This document shows, one piece after another, positions 1-11,687 of a stretch of 64,000 nucleotides of DNA (its first letter is position 1; every line of letters starts with the position of its first letter). Source of the stretch: an uncultured Luminiphilus sp. Lineage in GTDB: Bacteria; Pseudomonadota; Gammaproteobacteria; Pseudomonadales; Halieaceae. The notes below the pieces were generated by a model. The model searched no databases. It was not told the origin of the DNA and worked only from the letters and a program-made list of their open reading frames with translations. The stretch covers positions 47,151-111,150 of the forward strand of contig CALSVI010000003.1 in the NCBI GenBank assembly GCA_943840615.1, written 5' to 3'. Both the position numbers and the translations under genes were made by a program.

Positions 1-956
1 GACGGGTCTCGTCCGAACACTTTGCGCGCGATCAGGTCGTTCATGTTCTGGTTCGCCTGATGGAGCCAGATCCGCTTGAGGTCGTCGGGTGAGATATCCA
101 TCGCGGCGAGTTGAGCCGTAATCTGCTCTGCGACCGCGGGGCAGACTTCCTTGAAGACCTTTCGGCCTTCTTGAATAAACAGCTTGTCCGTTTGCCCAAT
201 GCCACGCTCATCCGCGCGGTTCAGGAAGCCAAAATTGTTGCGGATGTTATTAGAGAAGAGGGTCTGCAGGCGAGTGTCCAATATGTCCCAGCCAGTGTCC
301 GCACGAGCGGTTTCACTGCTCTCGATTACCACCGCGGTGGCGACATCGCCGAAAATAAAATGCGAATCGCGATCGCGAAAGTTCAGATGGCCCGTGCAGA
401 TTTCCGGGTTGACGACTAGGACGCGTCGCGCACTGCCAGACTTGACCGCATCGCTAGCCTGCTGGATGCCAAAGGTGGCTGAGGAACAGGCTACGTTCAT
501 GTCAAACGCAAAGCCGCCGGCACCGAGCGCCGCCTGCACCTCAACGGCCATCGCGGGATAAGCCCGTTGCATGTTGGAAGCGGCGAGGATCACCGCGTCT
601 AGCTGGTCAGCGCCAATGTCGGCCTGCGCGAGCGCCTGCTCTGCTGCCTGACAGGCGATTTCGCACATTACAGACGGTTCTTCGTTCGATCGCTCCGGAA
701 TCTCCGGCACCATGCGATGCGGATCAAGGATGCCCGCTTTATTAATGACGTAGCGCGATTTGATGCCAGATGCTTTCTCAATAAATTCAGCCGAAGAATG
801 CGTCTTGGCCTCAATCGCTCCCTCGGCAATGCCTTGACTGTGCTCCGTGTTGAAGAGGTCTACCCAGGCGTTGAAGGAGGCGACGAGCTCTTCGTTGCTG
901 ATGGCCTCCTTTGGAGTATAGAGCCCAGAGCCTGTGATGACTGCGGAGGCGGACAT
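1..956 (-). CDS. beta-ketoacyl-ACP synthase III (FabH-like), partial
   Basis: Thiolase-fold condensing enzyme that joins an acyl-CoA to malonyl-ACP. The first 318 residues are visible; the 3' end runs off the window. The nucleophile Cys157 lies in [10 protein letters not shown] and a catalytic His299 in WLHQANQN; the third catalytic residue (Asn) would be beyond the edge. The segments [15 protein letters not shown] and [20 protein letters not shown] are typical of the long (about 373 residue) class that includes Pseudomonas aeruginosa PA3286, reported to feed beta-oxidation acyl-CoAs into fatty acid synthesis; this identity is from memory of that protein, not a search. The start follows the gltA stop by 6 bases, so it is probably co-transcribed and translationally coupled with citrate synthase. 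Confidence 0.9.
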   Translation of the reverse strand, partial: MSASAVITGSGLYTPKEAISNEELVASFNAWVDLFNTEHSQGIAEGAIEAKTHSSAEFIEKASGIKSRYVINKAGILDPHRMVPEIPERSNEEPSVMCEIACQAAEQALAQADIGADQLDAVILAASNMQRAYPAMAVEVQAALGAGGFAFDMNVACSSATFGIQQASDAVKSGSARRVLVVNPEICTGHLNFRDRDSHFIFGDVATAVVIESSETARADTGWDILDTRLQTLFSNNIRNNFGFLNRADERGIGQTDKLFIQEGRKVFKEVCPAVAEQITAQLAAMDISPDDLKRIWLHQANQNMNDLIARKVFGRDP

Positions 957-962
957 TGCGTG

Positions 963-2258
963 TTACCGCTTATCCACTGGGATGAAGTCCCTTTGCGTTT
1001 CACCCGTATAAAGCTGACGCGGTCGACCGATTCGGTAAGCGCCACCAATCATTTCGTTCCAGTGCGCAATCCAGCCAACGGTGCGGCCAATGGCAAAAAT
1101 AACCGTGAACATCGAGGTCGGAATACCGAGGGCTTTCAAAATAATGCCCGAGTAGAAGTCGACATTGGGATACAGCTTTTTCTCGATGAAATACTCATCC
1201 TGCAGAGCAATCTCTTCAAGCCGCTTGGCAATTTCAAGATTCTCATCTTCGATGCCGAGCTCAGCGAGCACTTCGTCTGCTGCCTGCTTCATCACCTTGG
1301 CGCGCGGGTCGAAGTTTTTGTAAACCCTGTGACCAAAACCCATCAGCCGGAACGGATCGTCCTTGTCCTTGGCTCGCGCAATAAATTCGTCGATGCGGTC
1401 CACCGTGCCGATTTCTTCCAGCATTTTCACTACGGCTTCGTTAGCGCCGCCGTGGGAGGGTCCCCACAGTGCGGCGATGCCGGCTGCAATACAGGCAAAC
1501 GGGTTCGCCTGCGAGGAGCCGGCGAGACGTACCGTTGAGGTTGAGGCGTTTTGTTCATGATCGGCGTGAAGCAGGAAGACGCGGTCCATTGCACGTGCAA
1601 TCGTCGGAGAGACTGTGGTGGACTCGCAGGGATTGCCAAACATCATGTGCAGGAAGTTGGCTGCGTAATCGAGGTTGTTGTCCGGATACATAAAGGGTTG
1701 GCCGATCGAGAACTTATAACTCATGGCGGCGATCGTCGGCATTTTGGCGATTAATCGAAAGGCCGCGACTTCTCGGTGCCACGGATCCGATATGTCAGTG
1801 GAATCATGGTAAAACGCAGAGAGCGCGCCGACTACCCCACACATGATCGCCATGGGATGCGCGTCGCGTCGGAAGCCGTTGAAAAACGTCCTGATTTGCT
1901 CATGAACCATCGTATGACGCGTCATGATGCCAACGAACTCGTCCTTCTGGTCAGCGGTCGGTAACTCTCCGTTCAGCAGCAGATAGCAGGTCTCGAGGTA
2001 GTCGGAATGCTCGGCCAGTTGCTCAATCGGGTAACCGCGGTGCAGTAAAATACCGTTCTCGCCATCGATAAACGTGATTTGTGACTCGCATGCGGCAGTC
2101 GACGTAAAGCCCGGATCGTAGGTGAAATAGCCGTTTGCGGTGAGTTTTCCTACGTCCACCACATCCGGGCCCAACGTGCCGGAGTGCACCGCCAGATCGA
2201 TCGTCTTTTGGGATCCGTCCTCATGCGTGAGGCTTAGGGTCGCTTGTTTTTCAGACAT
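963..2258 (-). CDS. gltA: citrate synthase (type II)
   Basis: Condenses oxaloacetate and acetyl-CoA to citrate in the cytoplasm, the entry step of the TCA cycle. At 431 residues it matches the NADH-sensitive hexameric type II enzymes of Gram-negative bacteria (E. coli 427). Catalytic residues are visible: His269 in GPSHGGAN, His310 in [14 protein letters not shown] and Asp in the NVDFYSG segment near residue 366. An N-terminal beta domain (residues 1-50) is present, as expected for the type II class. It is divergent from the sdh operon, with a 220-base promoter region between them. The FabH-like gene follows immediately downstream. Confidence 0.97.
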   Translation of the reverse strand: MSEKQATLSLTHEDGSQKTIDLAVHSGTLGPDVVDVGKLTANGYFTYDPGFTSTAACESQITFIDGENGILLHRGYPIEQLAEHSDYLETCYLLLNGELPTADQKDEFVGIMTRHTMVHEQIRTFFNGFRRDAHPMAIMCGVVGALSAFYHDSTDISDPWHREVAAFRLIAKMPTIAAMSYKFSIGQPFMYPDNNLDYAANFLHMMFGNPCESTTVSPTIARAMDRVFLLHADHEQNASTSTVRLAGSSQANPFACIAAGIAALWGPSHGGANEAVVKMLEEIGTVDRIDEFIARAKDKDDPFRLMGFGHRVYKNFDPRAKVMKQAADEVLAELGIEDENLEIAKRLEEIALQDEYFIEKKLYPNVDFYSGIILKALGIPTSMFTVIFAIGRTVGWIAHWNEMIGGAYRIGRPRQLYTGETQRDFIPVDKR

Positions 2259-2292
2259 GAGGTCTTCTACCGCAGAAATAAAGAGGGTGCCA

Positions 2293-2321
2293 AACTAATG
2301 CTGAGCGCGTGCCATGTCAAT
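2293..2321 (-). promoter_or_regulatory. putative sigma-70 promoter of gltA
   Basis: On the minus strand a perfect TTGACA (2316-2321) is followed after exactly 17 bases by TAGTTT (2293-2298). The -35 is consensus and the -10 weak. Transcription would start near 2286, about 28 bases before the gltA ATG. Found by inspection only. Confidence 0.5.
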
Positions 2322-2380
2322 TTGAAAGGCGCTTTGAGGCGTGTTCCGGCGCTCGGAGATAAGGGTGGCGTGCGGAGAAA

Positions 2381-2409
2381 TTGTAATCGATTGTGAGCAC
2401 ACCTATACT
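2381..2409 (+). promoter_or_regulatory. putative sigma-70 promoter of sdh operon
   Basis: TTGTAA (2381-2386), a 17-base spacer and TATACT (2404-2409) form a good sigma-70 promoter. Predicted start near 2416, leaving a leader of about 60 bases before the sdhC GTG. It is back to back with the gltA promoter, allowing shared control of both TCA transcription units. Confidence 0.55.
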
Positions 2410-2478
2410 TCTGGCCGCGACCGGTCAGCATCAGCGACCCGATCAATGTGTAGTGACTAACAATACCTGAGAGTAAAC

Positions 2479-2865
2479 GTGAGACCGACTTCAAGAGATA
2501 CGCGTCCAGTGAATCTGGACCTCGGCACCATTGACCTGCCGGTAACAGCCTATGCCTCCATCGCCCACCGGGTGACGGGCGTGCTGATGTTTTTTGCCAG
2601 TTTCCTGCTGCTGTGGGCGCTCGATCTGAGCCTCACTTCCGAGACCTCTTTCAACAGCTTGGGTGATCTGCTGTCATCACCGTTGGCGAAGGGAGTGAGT
2701 TGGGCGATCGCCTCGATCCTTACCTATCATGCGCTGGCCGGTATCAAGCACCTCATCATGGACGCGGGAATCGGAGAAACCATGCGCGGGGGCGTGATGG
2801 GCGCGCGCATCGTGTTTGTGTTGGCGGCCATTAGCGCAGTGGTATGGGGGTTGCTGATATGGTGA
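2479..2865 (+). CDS. sdhC: succinate dehydrogenase cytochrome b556 subunit
   Basis: Membrane anchor of complex II that binds quinone and heme b with SdhD. The 128-residue protein has three hydrophobic segments (about 28-50, 70-93, 105-127). The quinone-site motif SIAHRVTG (residues 27-34) and the heme ligand His84 in LTYHALAGIKH are present, the latter at the same residue number as in E. coli. Start is GTG at 2479, which gives the usual short polar N-terminus RPVNLDLGTI. First gene of the sdhCDAB operon; its stop overlaps the sdhD start. Confidence 0.94.
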   Translation: MRPTSRDTRPVNLDLGTIDLPVTAYASIAHRVTGVLMFFASFLLLWALDLSLTSETSFNSLGDLLSSPLAKGVSWAIASILTYHALAGIKHLIMDAGIGETMRGGVMGARIVFVLAAISAVVWGLLIW

Positions 2866-3218
2866 CCTCGGTAACAAGCTTTAGTCGCACCGGGCTATCA
2901 GATTGGCTCATTCAGCGTGTGACCTCACTGGTGCTCCTGGCATATTTTATTGTGATCGCCTACCAGTTAGTGGGTTCAGTTGACTACACTTCGTGGCGCT
3001 TGTTGTTCGATCAGACGTGGATGAAGGTGTTTACCCTCATGGCTGCGTTGTCTCTTGTGGCACACAGCTGGATCGGATTGTGGTCTGTTTTTACCGACTA
3101 CCTGACCGAGAGGATGTTGGGGCCAAAGGGAAATATCATCAGACTGCTCAGTCAGCTGGGGGCGTCGCTGGCGCTGTTCGGTTATGTGATTTGGGTGGTG
3201 GTCATCATCTGGAGTTGA
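2859..3218 (+). CDS. sdhD: succinate dehydrogenase membrane anchor subunit
   Basis: Second hydrophobic anchor of complex II. The ATG at 2859 gives a 119-residue protein starting MVTSVTSFSRTG, closely resembling the E. coli SdhD N-terminus; an in-frame ATG at 2844 would add five residues and lie deeper within sdhC. Three transmembrane segments are visible. Heme ligand His69 sits in VAHSWIGLWSVFTDY and the quinone-site Tyr81 in the same motif. It overlaps the sdhC stop by 7 bases, typical of translational coupling in this operon. Confidence 0.93.
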   Translation: MVTSVTSFSRTGLSDWLIQRVTSLVLLAYFIVIAYQLVGSVDYTSWRLLFDQTWMKVFTLMAALSLVAHSWIGLWSVFTDYLTERMLGPKGNIIRLLSQLGASLALFGYVIWVVVIIWS

Positions 3219-3286
3219 GACTGCTTGGCCCGATCAAGACGACGGGTTGATACGAGCAAGCGAACTGCATGGGATAAGTGAGTGTT

Positions 3287-5050
3287 ATGAGAACGATTTC
3301 TTTTGATGGAGTCATTGTTGGCGGTGGTGGTGCTGGTATGCGTGCTGCATTGCAGTTGGCGCAGTCCGGATATAAGACCGCGGTTATCTCCAAAGTCTTT
3401 CCAACGCGGTCCCACACGGTGTCGGCTCAGGGTGGGATTACCTGTGCGATCGCTAGTGCGGATCCTGAAGACGATTGGCGTTGGCACATGTATGACACGG
3501 TAAAGGGCTCAGACTATATCGGCGATCAAGACGCGATCGAGTACATGTGCTCTGTAGGCCCCGAGGCCATTTTCGAGTTGGAGCATATGGGACTGCCGTT
3601 TTCGCGAACGGAAGAAGGCAGAATTTACCAGCGGCCTTTTGGAGGCCAGTCGAAAAACTTTGGCGAGGGTGGTCAGGCGGCGCGAACTTGCGCGGCCGCT
3701 GATCGTACCGGGCACGCACTGCTGCATACGCTGTACCAGAACAATATTAAAAATGAGACCGTGTTCTTTAATGAGTGGTTTGCAGTAGACCTGGTGAAGA
3801 ATCAGGACGGAGCAGTGGTCGGTGTGATTGCCATTTGCATCGAAACCGGCGAGACGGTCTACGTTAAATCCAAGGCGACCGTTTTTGCGACTGGGGGCGC
3901 CGGTAGAATTTATGCTTCAACCACGAACGCCCACATCAATACCGGTGACGGGATGGGTATGGCCTTGCGGGCGGGCGTTCCTGCGCAAGACATGGAGATG
4001 TGGCAGTTTCACCCCACAGGCATTTACGGCGCCGGCACGCTGGTGACTGAGGGCTGTCGTGGAGAGGGCGGTTATCTGGTGAATAAAGACGGCGAGCGCT
4101 TTATGGAGCGTTATGCGCCGAACGCCAAGGACCTGGCGGGTCGAGATGTCGTGGCTCGATCAATGGTTTTGGAAATTCTTGAGGGTAGGGGATGCGGCCC
4201 CAATGGTGATCACGTGAAGCTCAAGCTCGATCACCTTGGTGAGGACGTGCTGGAGTCGCGACTGCCAGGTATTTGCGAACTCAGCCGCACTTTTGCTCAT
4301 GTCGACCCGGTAAAAGAGCCCATTCCTGTCGTGCCGACCTGTCATTACATGATGGGCGGCATACCGACTAACGTTCATGGGCAGGCACTGACAGTGGATG
4401 CGAGCGGCAACGACACGGTGATCCCGGGACTGTATGCCTGTGGTGAGGTCGCGTGCGTATCGGTGCATGGCGCTAATCGACTGGGCGGCAATTCGCTGCT
4501 GGATCTCGTGGTGTTTGGCCGCGCTTCCGGATTGTTTATTGAAAAATCCCTGCGCGATGGGATCGAATTACGCGACGCGTCGCAGACCGACATCGATGCA
4601 GCGGGCAGTCGTCTGGAGGCCCTGAATGCGCGCGCAAGTGGCGAACAGGTGGCGCCGCTACGTCACGAACTCCAGGAGATCATGCAGAATCATTTCGGGG
4701 TGTTCCGAACAGGGGAGTTCATGCGTGAAGGGATCGCCAAGCTGGACGACCTGAGGACGCGAGTCGAAAATGTCGCGCTGGCAGATCGATCGAATGCATT
4801 TAATACCTCGCGTATCGAGTGTCTGGAGCTGCAAAACCTGTTTGAGACGGCCGAAGCGACGGCTATAGTGGCCGAGGCGCGTGACGAGAGCCGAGGTGCG
4901 CATGCTCGCGAGGATTTCACCGAGCGGGACGACGAGAATTGGCTGTGCCACTCGCTGTATCAGGGTGAGAGCAAAAAAGTGTCGAAGCGCAGTGTGAACT
5001 TCACCCCGCAGACTGTTGAAACCTTCCAGCCCATGGCTAGAAGTTACTGA
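3287..5050 (+). CDS. sdhA: succinate dehydrogenase flavoprotein subunit
   Basis: Catalytic FAD subunit of complex II that oxidises succinate to fumarate. From the ATG at 3287 it has 587 residues (E. coli 588). An in-frame GTG at 3278 would add three residues; the ATG matches family N-termini better. Visible are the dinucleotide-binding GGGGAG, the histidine that binds FAD covalently in [11 protein letters not shown], the substrate loop [15 protein letters not shown] with the catalytic Arg nearby in GCRGEGG, and [12 protein letters not shown] near the C-terminal FAD contact. It lies between sdhD and sdhB in the same operon. Confidence 0.97.
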   Translation: MRTISFDGVIVGGGGAGMRAALQLAQSGYKTAVISKVFPTRSHTVSAQGGITCAIASADPEDDWRWHMYDTVKGSDYIGDQDAIEYMCSVGPEAIFELEHMGLPFSRTEEGRIYQRPFGGQSKNFGEGGQAARTCAAADRTGHALLHTLYQNNIKNETVFFNEWFAVDLVKNQDGAVVGVIAICIETGETVYVKSKATVFATGGAGRIYASTTNAHINTGDGMGMALRAGVPAQDMEMWQFHPTGIYGAGTLVTEGCRGEGGYLVNKDGERFMERYAPNAKDLAGRDVVARSMVLEILEGRGCGPNGDHVKLKLDHLGEDVLESRLPGICELSRTFAHVDPVKEPIPVVPTCHYMMGGIPTNVHGQALTVDASGNDTVIPGLYACGEVACVSVHGANRLGGNSLLDLVVFGRASGLFIEKSLRDGIELRDASQTDIDAAGSRLEALNARASGEQVAPLRHELQEIMQNHFGVFRTGEFMREGIAKLDDLRTRVENVALADRSNAFNTSRIECLELQNLFETAEATAIVAEARDESRGAHAREDFTERDDENWLCHSLYQGESKKVSKRSVNFTPQTVETFQPMARSY

Positions 5051-5070
5051 TTTTTTAGGAGCGACCGCAA

Positions 5071-5778
5071 ATGCTAGAGGTTAGCCTTTACCGCTATAAC
5101 CCAGAGACTGACGAAGCCCCTTACATGCAGGATTTTTCTGTCGATACGAGTGGGCGGGACTTAATGGTGCTCGACGTGTTGGAGCTGATTAAGGCGGACT
5201 ATGACGGCAGCGTGACCTATCGTCGTAGCTGCCGAGAGGGCGTATGCGGTTCCGATGGCCTTAACATGAACGGCAAAAATGGCCTCGCTTGCGTGACGCC
5301 GCTGTCCGAGACGGTCAAGGGCGAGAAATTGGTGATTCGACCCTTGCCTGGTCTGCCGGTCATCCGTGATCTTGTCGTTGACATGAGTCTTTTTTACGCG
5401 CAATACGAGAAGGTGCAGCCTTACCTGCAAAACCCCTCACCTGCCCCTGCGATTGAACGACTGCAGTCGCCTGAAGAGCGGGCGCAGCTCGACGGGCTTT
5501 ATGAGTGCATTTTGTGCGCGTGTTGCTCAACCAGTTGTCCCTCTTTTTGGTGGAATCCGGATCGTTTTATCGGACCCGCGGGGCTGCTGCAGGCCTATCG
5601 GTTTCTGGCAGACAGCCGGGACACTGCCACAGAGGAGCGTCTCGGTAAGTTAGACGACCCCTTCAGCGTGTTCCGCTGTCATGGTATCCAGAACTGCGTG
5701 AATGTCTGCCCGAAGGGGCTAAACCCGACCAAGGCGATCGGTCACATCCGCACGATGTTGCTTAACCGCGCGACCTGA
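5071..5778 (+). CDS. sdhB: succinate dehydrogenase iron-sulfur subunit
   Basis: Transfers electrons from SdhA flavin to quinone through three clusters. In 235 residues (E. coli 238) all cysteine motifs are intact: CREGVCGSDG plus a later Cys for the 2Fe-2S cluster, CILCACCSTSCP for the 4Fe-4S cluster and CHGIQNCVNVCPKGL for the 3Fe-4S cluster. A Shine-Dalgarno sequence (TAGGAGCG) lies upstream of the ATG. It ends the sdh part; a 266-base gap follows before sucA. Confidence 0.97.
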   Translation: MLEVSLYRYNPETDEAPYMQDFSVDTSGRDLMVLDVLELIKADYDGSVTYRRSCREGVCGSDGLNMNGKNGLACVTPLSETVKGEKLVIRPLPGLPVIRDLVVDMSLFYAQYEKVQPYLQNPSPAPAIERLQSPEERAQLDGLYECILCACCSTSCPSFWWNPDRFIGPAGLLQAYRFLADSRDTATEERLGKLDDPFSVFRCHGIQNCVNVCPKGLNPTKAIGHIRTMLLNRAT

Positions 5779-6044
5779 TCCGGGTAGGCTAACGCTAATG
5801 CGTGCCGGTCGCAGCACCGTTATGCATAGCCTACATTCATGACAGCTGAAAATAAGTTGGCATATTATATATAACTAAGCGTTATGTATTGGGCTCGGTG
5901 GGGACGAATTGTCAGTATTGCCGCCGCTGAGCGGTTAATTTAACGCCCCAACCTCTACTCTTTTCCCTACACTCTCTGTTCACTCTGGGCCTGATAGTGA
6001 CGTTTGTTGCCATCAGTCTGCCGCCGGGTGAGAAGGGGGCGAAC
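5779..6044 (+). promoter_or_regulatory. sdhB-sucA intergenic region
   Basis: A 266-base gap with an AT-rich stretch around 5858-5895 (GCATATTATATATAACTAAG) that could hold a second promoter for the suc genes. No convincing -35/-10 pair with good spacing and no terminator hairpin were identified, so read-through from sdh also remains possible. Confidence 0.3.
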
Positions 6045-8912
6045 GTGACACAGGCAACACCCATACCCGATATGCTGGCCCGCTGGGCGACCTCGCATAT
6101 TTCGGGCGGTAATGCCGAATACGTTGACGCGTTGTACGAGGTCTATCTAACGGACCCGAACGGCGTTGCGCCCGAGTGGCGTGATTACTTCGATCAGTTA
6201 CCCCGCGTGCCCAGCGAAACGAGCCTGGTGCACGACGTGCCCCATTCGGTATTACGGGACCGATTTGCGCGGATTTCGAAGATGCGGGTCAGAACTGACG
6301 CGACCGCTCCACATGACTCCCACGCGACCGAATACGAGCGCAAGCAGGTTCGTGTCGTCCAGCTTATTTCAGCCTACCGGCAACGAGGCCATCAGCAGGC
6401 GCAACTTGACCCGCTCGGACTGTCGGAACGGCCCACGGTTCCCGACCTGACGCTGTCTTTTCACGAGCTCAGTGAGGCGGATCTCGACACCACCTTTCAA
6501 GTCGGCACAGTCTATTTTGGCCGACCGGAGGCCACGCTGGCCCAAATCCGTGCAGACCTTGAGGCGACCTATTGCGGGACCGTTGGCGCCGAGTTTATGC
6601 ATATTGTCGATACGGAGGAGCGGCACTGGATTATGAGTCGCATGGAGGCGGTGCGGAGTGCGCCCGACTTCGCAGCCGAGCAGCGACTCAATATTCTCCG
6701 GCAGCTCAATGGCGCTGAGGGGCTCGAGCGGTCGCTGGGGTCAAAATATCCGGGCACCAAACGATTCGGGCTTGAGGGCGGGGAGAGTCTCATACCCATG
6801 ATGGCCGAGGCGATTCAGAGAATCGGCGGGTATGGCGGCAAGGAGATTTGCATCGGAATGGCCCACCGTGGCCGACTGAACGTGCTGGTGAATATCCTCG
6901 GCAAAAACCCGGTTGATTTGTTTGACGAGTTTGAGGGAAGGGTTAACCACATTGGCTCGGGGGACGTGAAATACCATCAGGGTTTTTCCTCCAATATGAT
7001 GACCCCGGGGGGCGAAGTACATCTCGCGCTGGCCTTTAATCCGTCACACCTTGAAATCGTCTCGCCGGTGGTCGAGGGATCCGTTCGCGCCCGGCAGGAT
7101 CGGCGAGAGGACTCGGTGGGCGATTCGGTGGTTCCCATAGTGCTTCATGGGGACGCGGCGTTTGCCGGACAGGGTGTGGTGATGGAGACCTTTCAGATGT
7201 CCCAGACGCGCGCCTACCGGACCGGCGGCACGCTACACATTGTGCTCAATAATCAGATTGGTTTTACCACAAGCGAACCTGCAGATGCGCGCTCCACCGA
7301 GTACTGCACGGATATCGCCAAGATGGTTCAGGCGCCGATCTTCCACGTGAATGGTGACGACCCCGAAGCGGTCGTTTTTGTCACGCAGCTCGCGGTGGAT
7401 TATCGCAATCAATTTAAGAAAGACGCGGTGATTGATCTTGTGTCTTACCGGCGACGTGGACACAACGAGGCCGATGAGCCTTCGGTCACTCAACCGGACA
7501 TGTACGAAAAGATTAAATCGCATCCGACAACGCGAGCACTCTATGCCAAGCGTCTAATCGATGGCGGATTGCTCACGGAGCAGACTGACGCCGAGTGGGT
7601 CGAGCACTATCGTGAAGCACTGGAGCGGAACGAGCCACTGGTGAGCTCCTTGGTGTCAGAGCCCAATAAAGCCCTCTTCGTCGATTGGTCACCTTACATC
7701 GGTCACCGTTGGGATGTTGCAGCCGATACCTCGGTGCCGCTCGCTGAGCTCAAGGCCTTGTCGGAGCGCTCGAATGAGCTGCCAGAGGGCTTCTCGATTC
7801 ACCGTGTGGTGAAGAAACTCATGTCCGACCGGCTGAAAATGGGGGCGGGGGCACAGGAGGTGAACTGGGGATTTGCCGAGACGATGGCGTACGCTTCGCT
7901 GCTGGACGCAGGGTATCCCGTCCGTCTTACTGGACAGGACGTGGGACGCGGCACGTTCAGTCACCGGCACGCGGTACTGCACAGCCAGCGGGGCGGTGAA
8001 TCCTATGCCCCGCTGATGCACCTCGGTGAAGCTCAGGCGCCTTTCCGGATTTACGATTCTTTGTTATCAGAGGAAGCGGTGCTCGCCTTTGAATATGGCT
8101 ATGCCACGACCTCGCCGGGAGGTTTGGTGGTATGGGAAGCGCAATTTGGCGATTTTGCCAACGGCGCGCAGGTGGTCATCGATCAGTTTATTTCCAGTGG
8201 CGAGAATAAGTGGAATCGTCTGTGTGGGCTGACCATGCTCCTGCCTCACGGATACGAGGGCCAGGGCCCTGAGCACTCTTCTGCGCGACTCGAGCGCTTT
8301 TTGCAGCTGTGCGCCGAGGACAACATTCAGGTGTGTATTCCCAGTACGCCGGCTCAGGTGTTTCATCTGCTGCGCCGCCAGGCAATCCGACCCTTGAGGA
8401 TCCCGCTCGTTGTGATGACGCCAAAAAGCCTGTTGCGTCACAAGGAAGCGGTCTCCCAGTTGGAGGATTTGGCCGAGGGTGCGTTTCAAACAGTCATTGA
8501 CGAAACCGATGATCTGGCACCGGAAGCGGTGAAGAGAGTGGTCCTGTGTGCGGGCAAGGTTTTTTATGACCTTCGGGCGGCGCGGCGCGCGCGTGATATC
8601 GACGACATTGCCATCATCCGTATCGAGCAGATGTATCCTTTTCCGCGTTTCGATCTGCAGGCGGTGCTCGCACGATACCCCAATTTAGAGGACGCGGTTT
8701 GGGTCCAGGAAGAGCCAAAAAATCAGGGGACCTGGTACGCAATGCAAAGCCGATTAGCGACGGTCGTGCGGCGCGAAAAGGTCGATGTGTATCTCCGCTA
8801 TGTTGGGAGAGAGCCTTCGGCGTCCGCGGCCGCGGGTTATTCTGCTTTGCACCTACGGGAGCAGGAGAAGTTTATCGACGAAGCTTTGGGGCCGATGCCC
8901 TGGGGGTTTTAA
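6045..8912 (+). CDS. sucA: 2-oxoglutarate dehydrogenase E1 component
   Basis: Thiamine-diphosphate decarboxylase of the 2-oxoglutarate dehydrogenase complex. The N-terminal E2-binding segment (SHISGGNAEYVDALYEVYLTD in part), the TPP-binding core with GMAHRGRLNVL and HGDAAFAGQGVV, and a C-terminal transketolase-like domain are present. About 955 residues from GTG 6045, which has a strong GAGAAGGGGG ribosome site six bases upstream; a GTG at 5997 is in frame but adds residues unlike the family. First gene of the sucAB-lpd-sucCD run. Confidence 0.96.
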   Translation: MTQATPIPDMLARWATSHISGGNAEYVDALYEVYLTDPNGVAPEWRDYFDQLPRVPSETSLVHDVPHSVLRDRFARISKMRVRTDATAPHDSHATEYERKQVRVVQLISAYRQRGHQQAQLDPLGLSERPTVPDLTLSFHELSEADLDTTFQVGTVYFGRPEATLAQIRADLEATYCGTVGAEFMHIVDTEERHWIMSRMEAVRSAPDFAAEQRLNILRQLNGAEGLERSLGSKYPGTKRFGLEGGESLIPMMAEAIQRIGGYGGKEICIGMAHRGRLNVLVNILGKNPVDLFDEFEGRVNHIGSGDVKYHQGFSSNMMTPGGEVHLALAFNPSHLEIVSPVVEGSVRARQDRREDSVGDSVVPIVLHGDAAFAGQGVVMETFQMSQTRAYRTGGTLHIVLNNQIGFTTSEPADARSTEYCTDIAKMVQAPIFHVNGDDPEAVVFVTQLAVDYRNQFKKDAVIDLVSYRRRGHNEADEPSVTQPDMYEKIKSHPTTRALYAKRLIDGGLLTEQTDAEWVEHYREALERNEPLVSSLVSEPNKALFVDWSPYIGHRWDVAADTSVPLAELKALSERSNELPEGFSIHRVVKKLMSDRLKMGAGAQEVNWGFAETMAYASLLDAGYPVRLTGQDVGRGTFSHRHAVLHSQRGGESYAPLMHLGEAQAPFRIYDSLLSEEAVLAFEYGYATTSPGGLVVWEAQFGDFANGAQVVIDQFISSGENKWNRLCGLTMLLPHGYEGQGPEHSSARLERFLQLCAEDNIQVCIPSTPAQVFHLLRRQAIRPLRIPLVVMTPKSLLRHKEAVSQLEDLAEGAFQTVIDETDDLAPEAVKRVVLCAGKVFYDLRAARRARDIDDIAIIRIEQMYPFPRFDLQAVLARYPNLEDAVWVQEEPKNQGTWYAMQSRLATVVRREKVDVYLRYVGREPSASAAAGYSALHLREQEKFIDEALGPMPWGF

Positions 8913-8927
8913 TATGAGGACGCTGTC

Positions 8928-10160
8928 ATGACAGTGGAGATCAAGGCGCCAACCTTTCCCGAATCCGTTGCAGACGGGGTCGTGTCGGCTTGGCACAAGC
9001 AGCCGGGCGAGCGCGTGGCGCGAGATGAATTGCTTGTCGAAATTGAGACGGACAAGGTCGTGATGGAAGTGGTGGCGCCTGAGCCGGGCGTAATCGAATC
9101 GATCTTGGTGCAAGAGGGAGAGACGATCACCAGCGAGTTGCTGCTGGCGACATTGGCCCCTGGTGGCGATAGTGTGGCCCCGACTGCTCAGACGAGTGAA
9201 GACGCTTCTGGTCCGGAGCAAGGTACAGCGACCGGTGAGCCGGTAGCTGATGCCATTCCGATGGGTCCGGCGGTGCGGGCGCTGCTGGATGAGCATGGCC
9301 TCACCCCCGAGGCGGTGGTGGCGTCGGGTAAGGGAGGTCGCCTGTTAAAAGAGGATATATTGGCGCACCTCAAGCAAACAGAGGCGTCGGCGGTACCAGC
9401 CGCTCAGGCGCCGCAGGCGCGATCGGCCGATCTCGATGTGAGTGGCCCGACCAGCGAGCGGATTGAGAAGCGAGTCCCGATGACGCGTATGCGGGCACGC
9501 ATCGCTGAGCGGCTGTTGGGGGCGACCCAGCAGACGGCGATGCTCACCACGTTTAACGAAGTCAATATGGCGCCATTGATGAAGCTGCGTAAGCAGTATC
9601 GGGATGAGTTCGAATCGGTTCACAACGGAACCCGCCTCGGATACATGGGGTTTTTTGTGAAGGCGGCTTGCGAGGCACTGAAGCGATTTCCTGAAGTGAA
9701 TGCGTCGATCGATGGCAATGACGTGGTGTACCACGGCTACCAGGATATTGGCGTAGCCGTCTCGATGGATGAGGGACTGGTGGTCCCGGTACTTCGGGAC
9801 GCAGATTTCATGAGCATTGCAGATGTCGAGGCGGCCATTTTCAATTTTGGCGCCAAGGCTCGGGATAAAAAGTTAACCATTGAAGAGATGACCGGTGGTA
9901 CTTTCACGGTCTCAAATGGTGGTGTTTTTGGTTCGTTGCTGTCCACGCCTATTCTTAATCCGCCGCAGACCGGTATTTTAGGGATGCATACGATTCAGGA
10001 GCGGCCGATCGCGCTGGACGGTGAGGTGGTTATCCAGCCAATGATGTATCTGGCGTTGTCCTATGATCATCGACTGGTCGATGGCAAAACGGCGGTCCAG
10101 TTTCTTGTGACCATCAAGGGCCTGATAGAGGATCCTGCGCGGATTCTGTTGCAGATTTAA
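8928..10160 (+). CDS. sucB: dihydrolipoyllysine succinyltransferase (E2)
   Basis: Core of the 2-oxoglutarate dehydrogenase complex; moves succinyl from lipoate to CoA. In 410 residues the order is: one lipoyl domain (residues 2-77) with the modified lysine in IETDKVVME, an Ala/Pro/Glu-rich linker, a peripheral subunit-binding domain (about 107-145, [15 protein letters not shown]), a second linker, and the catalytic domain with [10 protein letters not shown] carrying the active His and Asp. Starts 15 bases after sucA. Confidence 0.97.
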   Translation: MTVEIKAPTFPESVADGVVSAWHKQPGERVARDELLVEIETDKVVMEVVAPEPGVIESILVQEGETITSELLLATLAPGGDSVAPTAQTSEDASGPEQGTATGEPVADAIPMGPAVRALLDEHGLTPEAVVASGKGGRLLKEDILAHLKQTEASAVPAAQAPQARSADLDVSGPTSERIEKRVPMTRMRARIAERLLGATQQTAMLTTFNEVNMAPLMKLRKQYRDEFESVHNGTRLGYMGFFVKAACEALKRFPEVNASIDGNDVVYHGYQDIGVAVSMDEGLVVPVLRDADFMSIADVEAAIFNFGAKARDKKLTIEEMTGGTFTVSNGGVFGSLLSTPILNPPQTGILGMHTIQERPIALDGEVVIQPMMYLALSYDHRLVDGKTAVQFLVTIKGLIEDPARILLQI

Positions 10161-10171
10161 CAGGGGAGTAA

Positions 10172-11611
<1,440 letters not shown>

Positions 11612-11626
11612 GAACTCAGTAGCGCT

Positions 11627-11650
11627 GCTCCGGCTGCCCGATGCCGGAGC
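11627..11650 (+). terminator. hairpin between lpd and sucC, without U-tract
   Basis: GCTCCGGC (11627-11634) and GCCGGAGC (11643-11650) form a perfect 8-bp stem with an 8-base loop in the lpd-sucC gap. No T-run follows, so it is more likely an mRNA stability or processing element, or a partial attenuator, than a full terminator. Confidence 0.4.
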
Positions 11651-11687
11651 CGCCGGATGTTAATCGGGCTCAACCCAAGGGGTTTTT

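Noticed and set aside
717..1538. 273-residue plus-strand frame over the gltA and FabH-like genes
   Set aside because: Covers the 5' end of one conserved gene and the 3' end of another on the opposite strand; no signal, domain or ribosome site.
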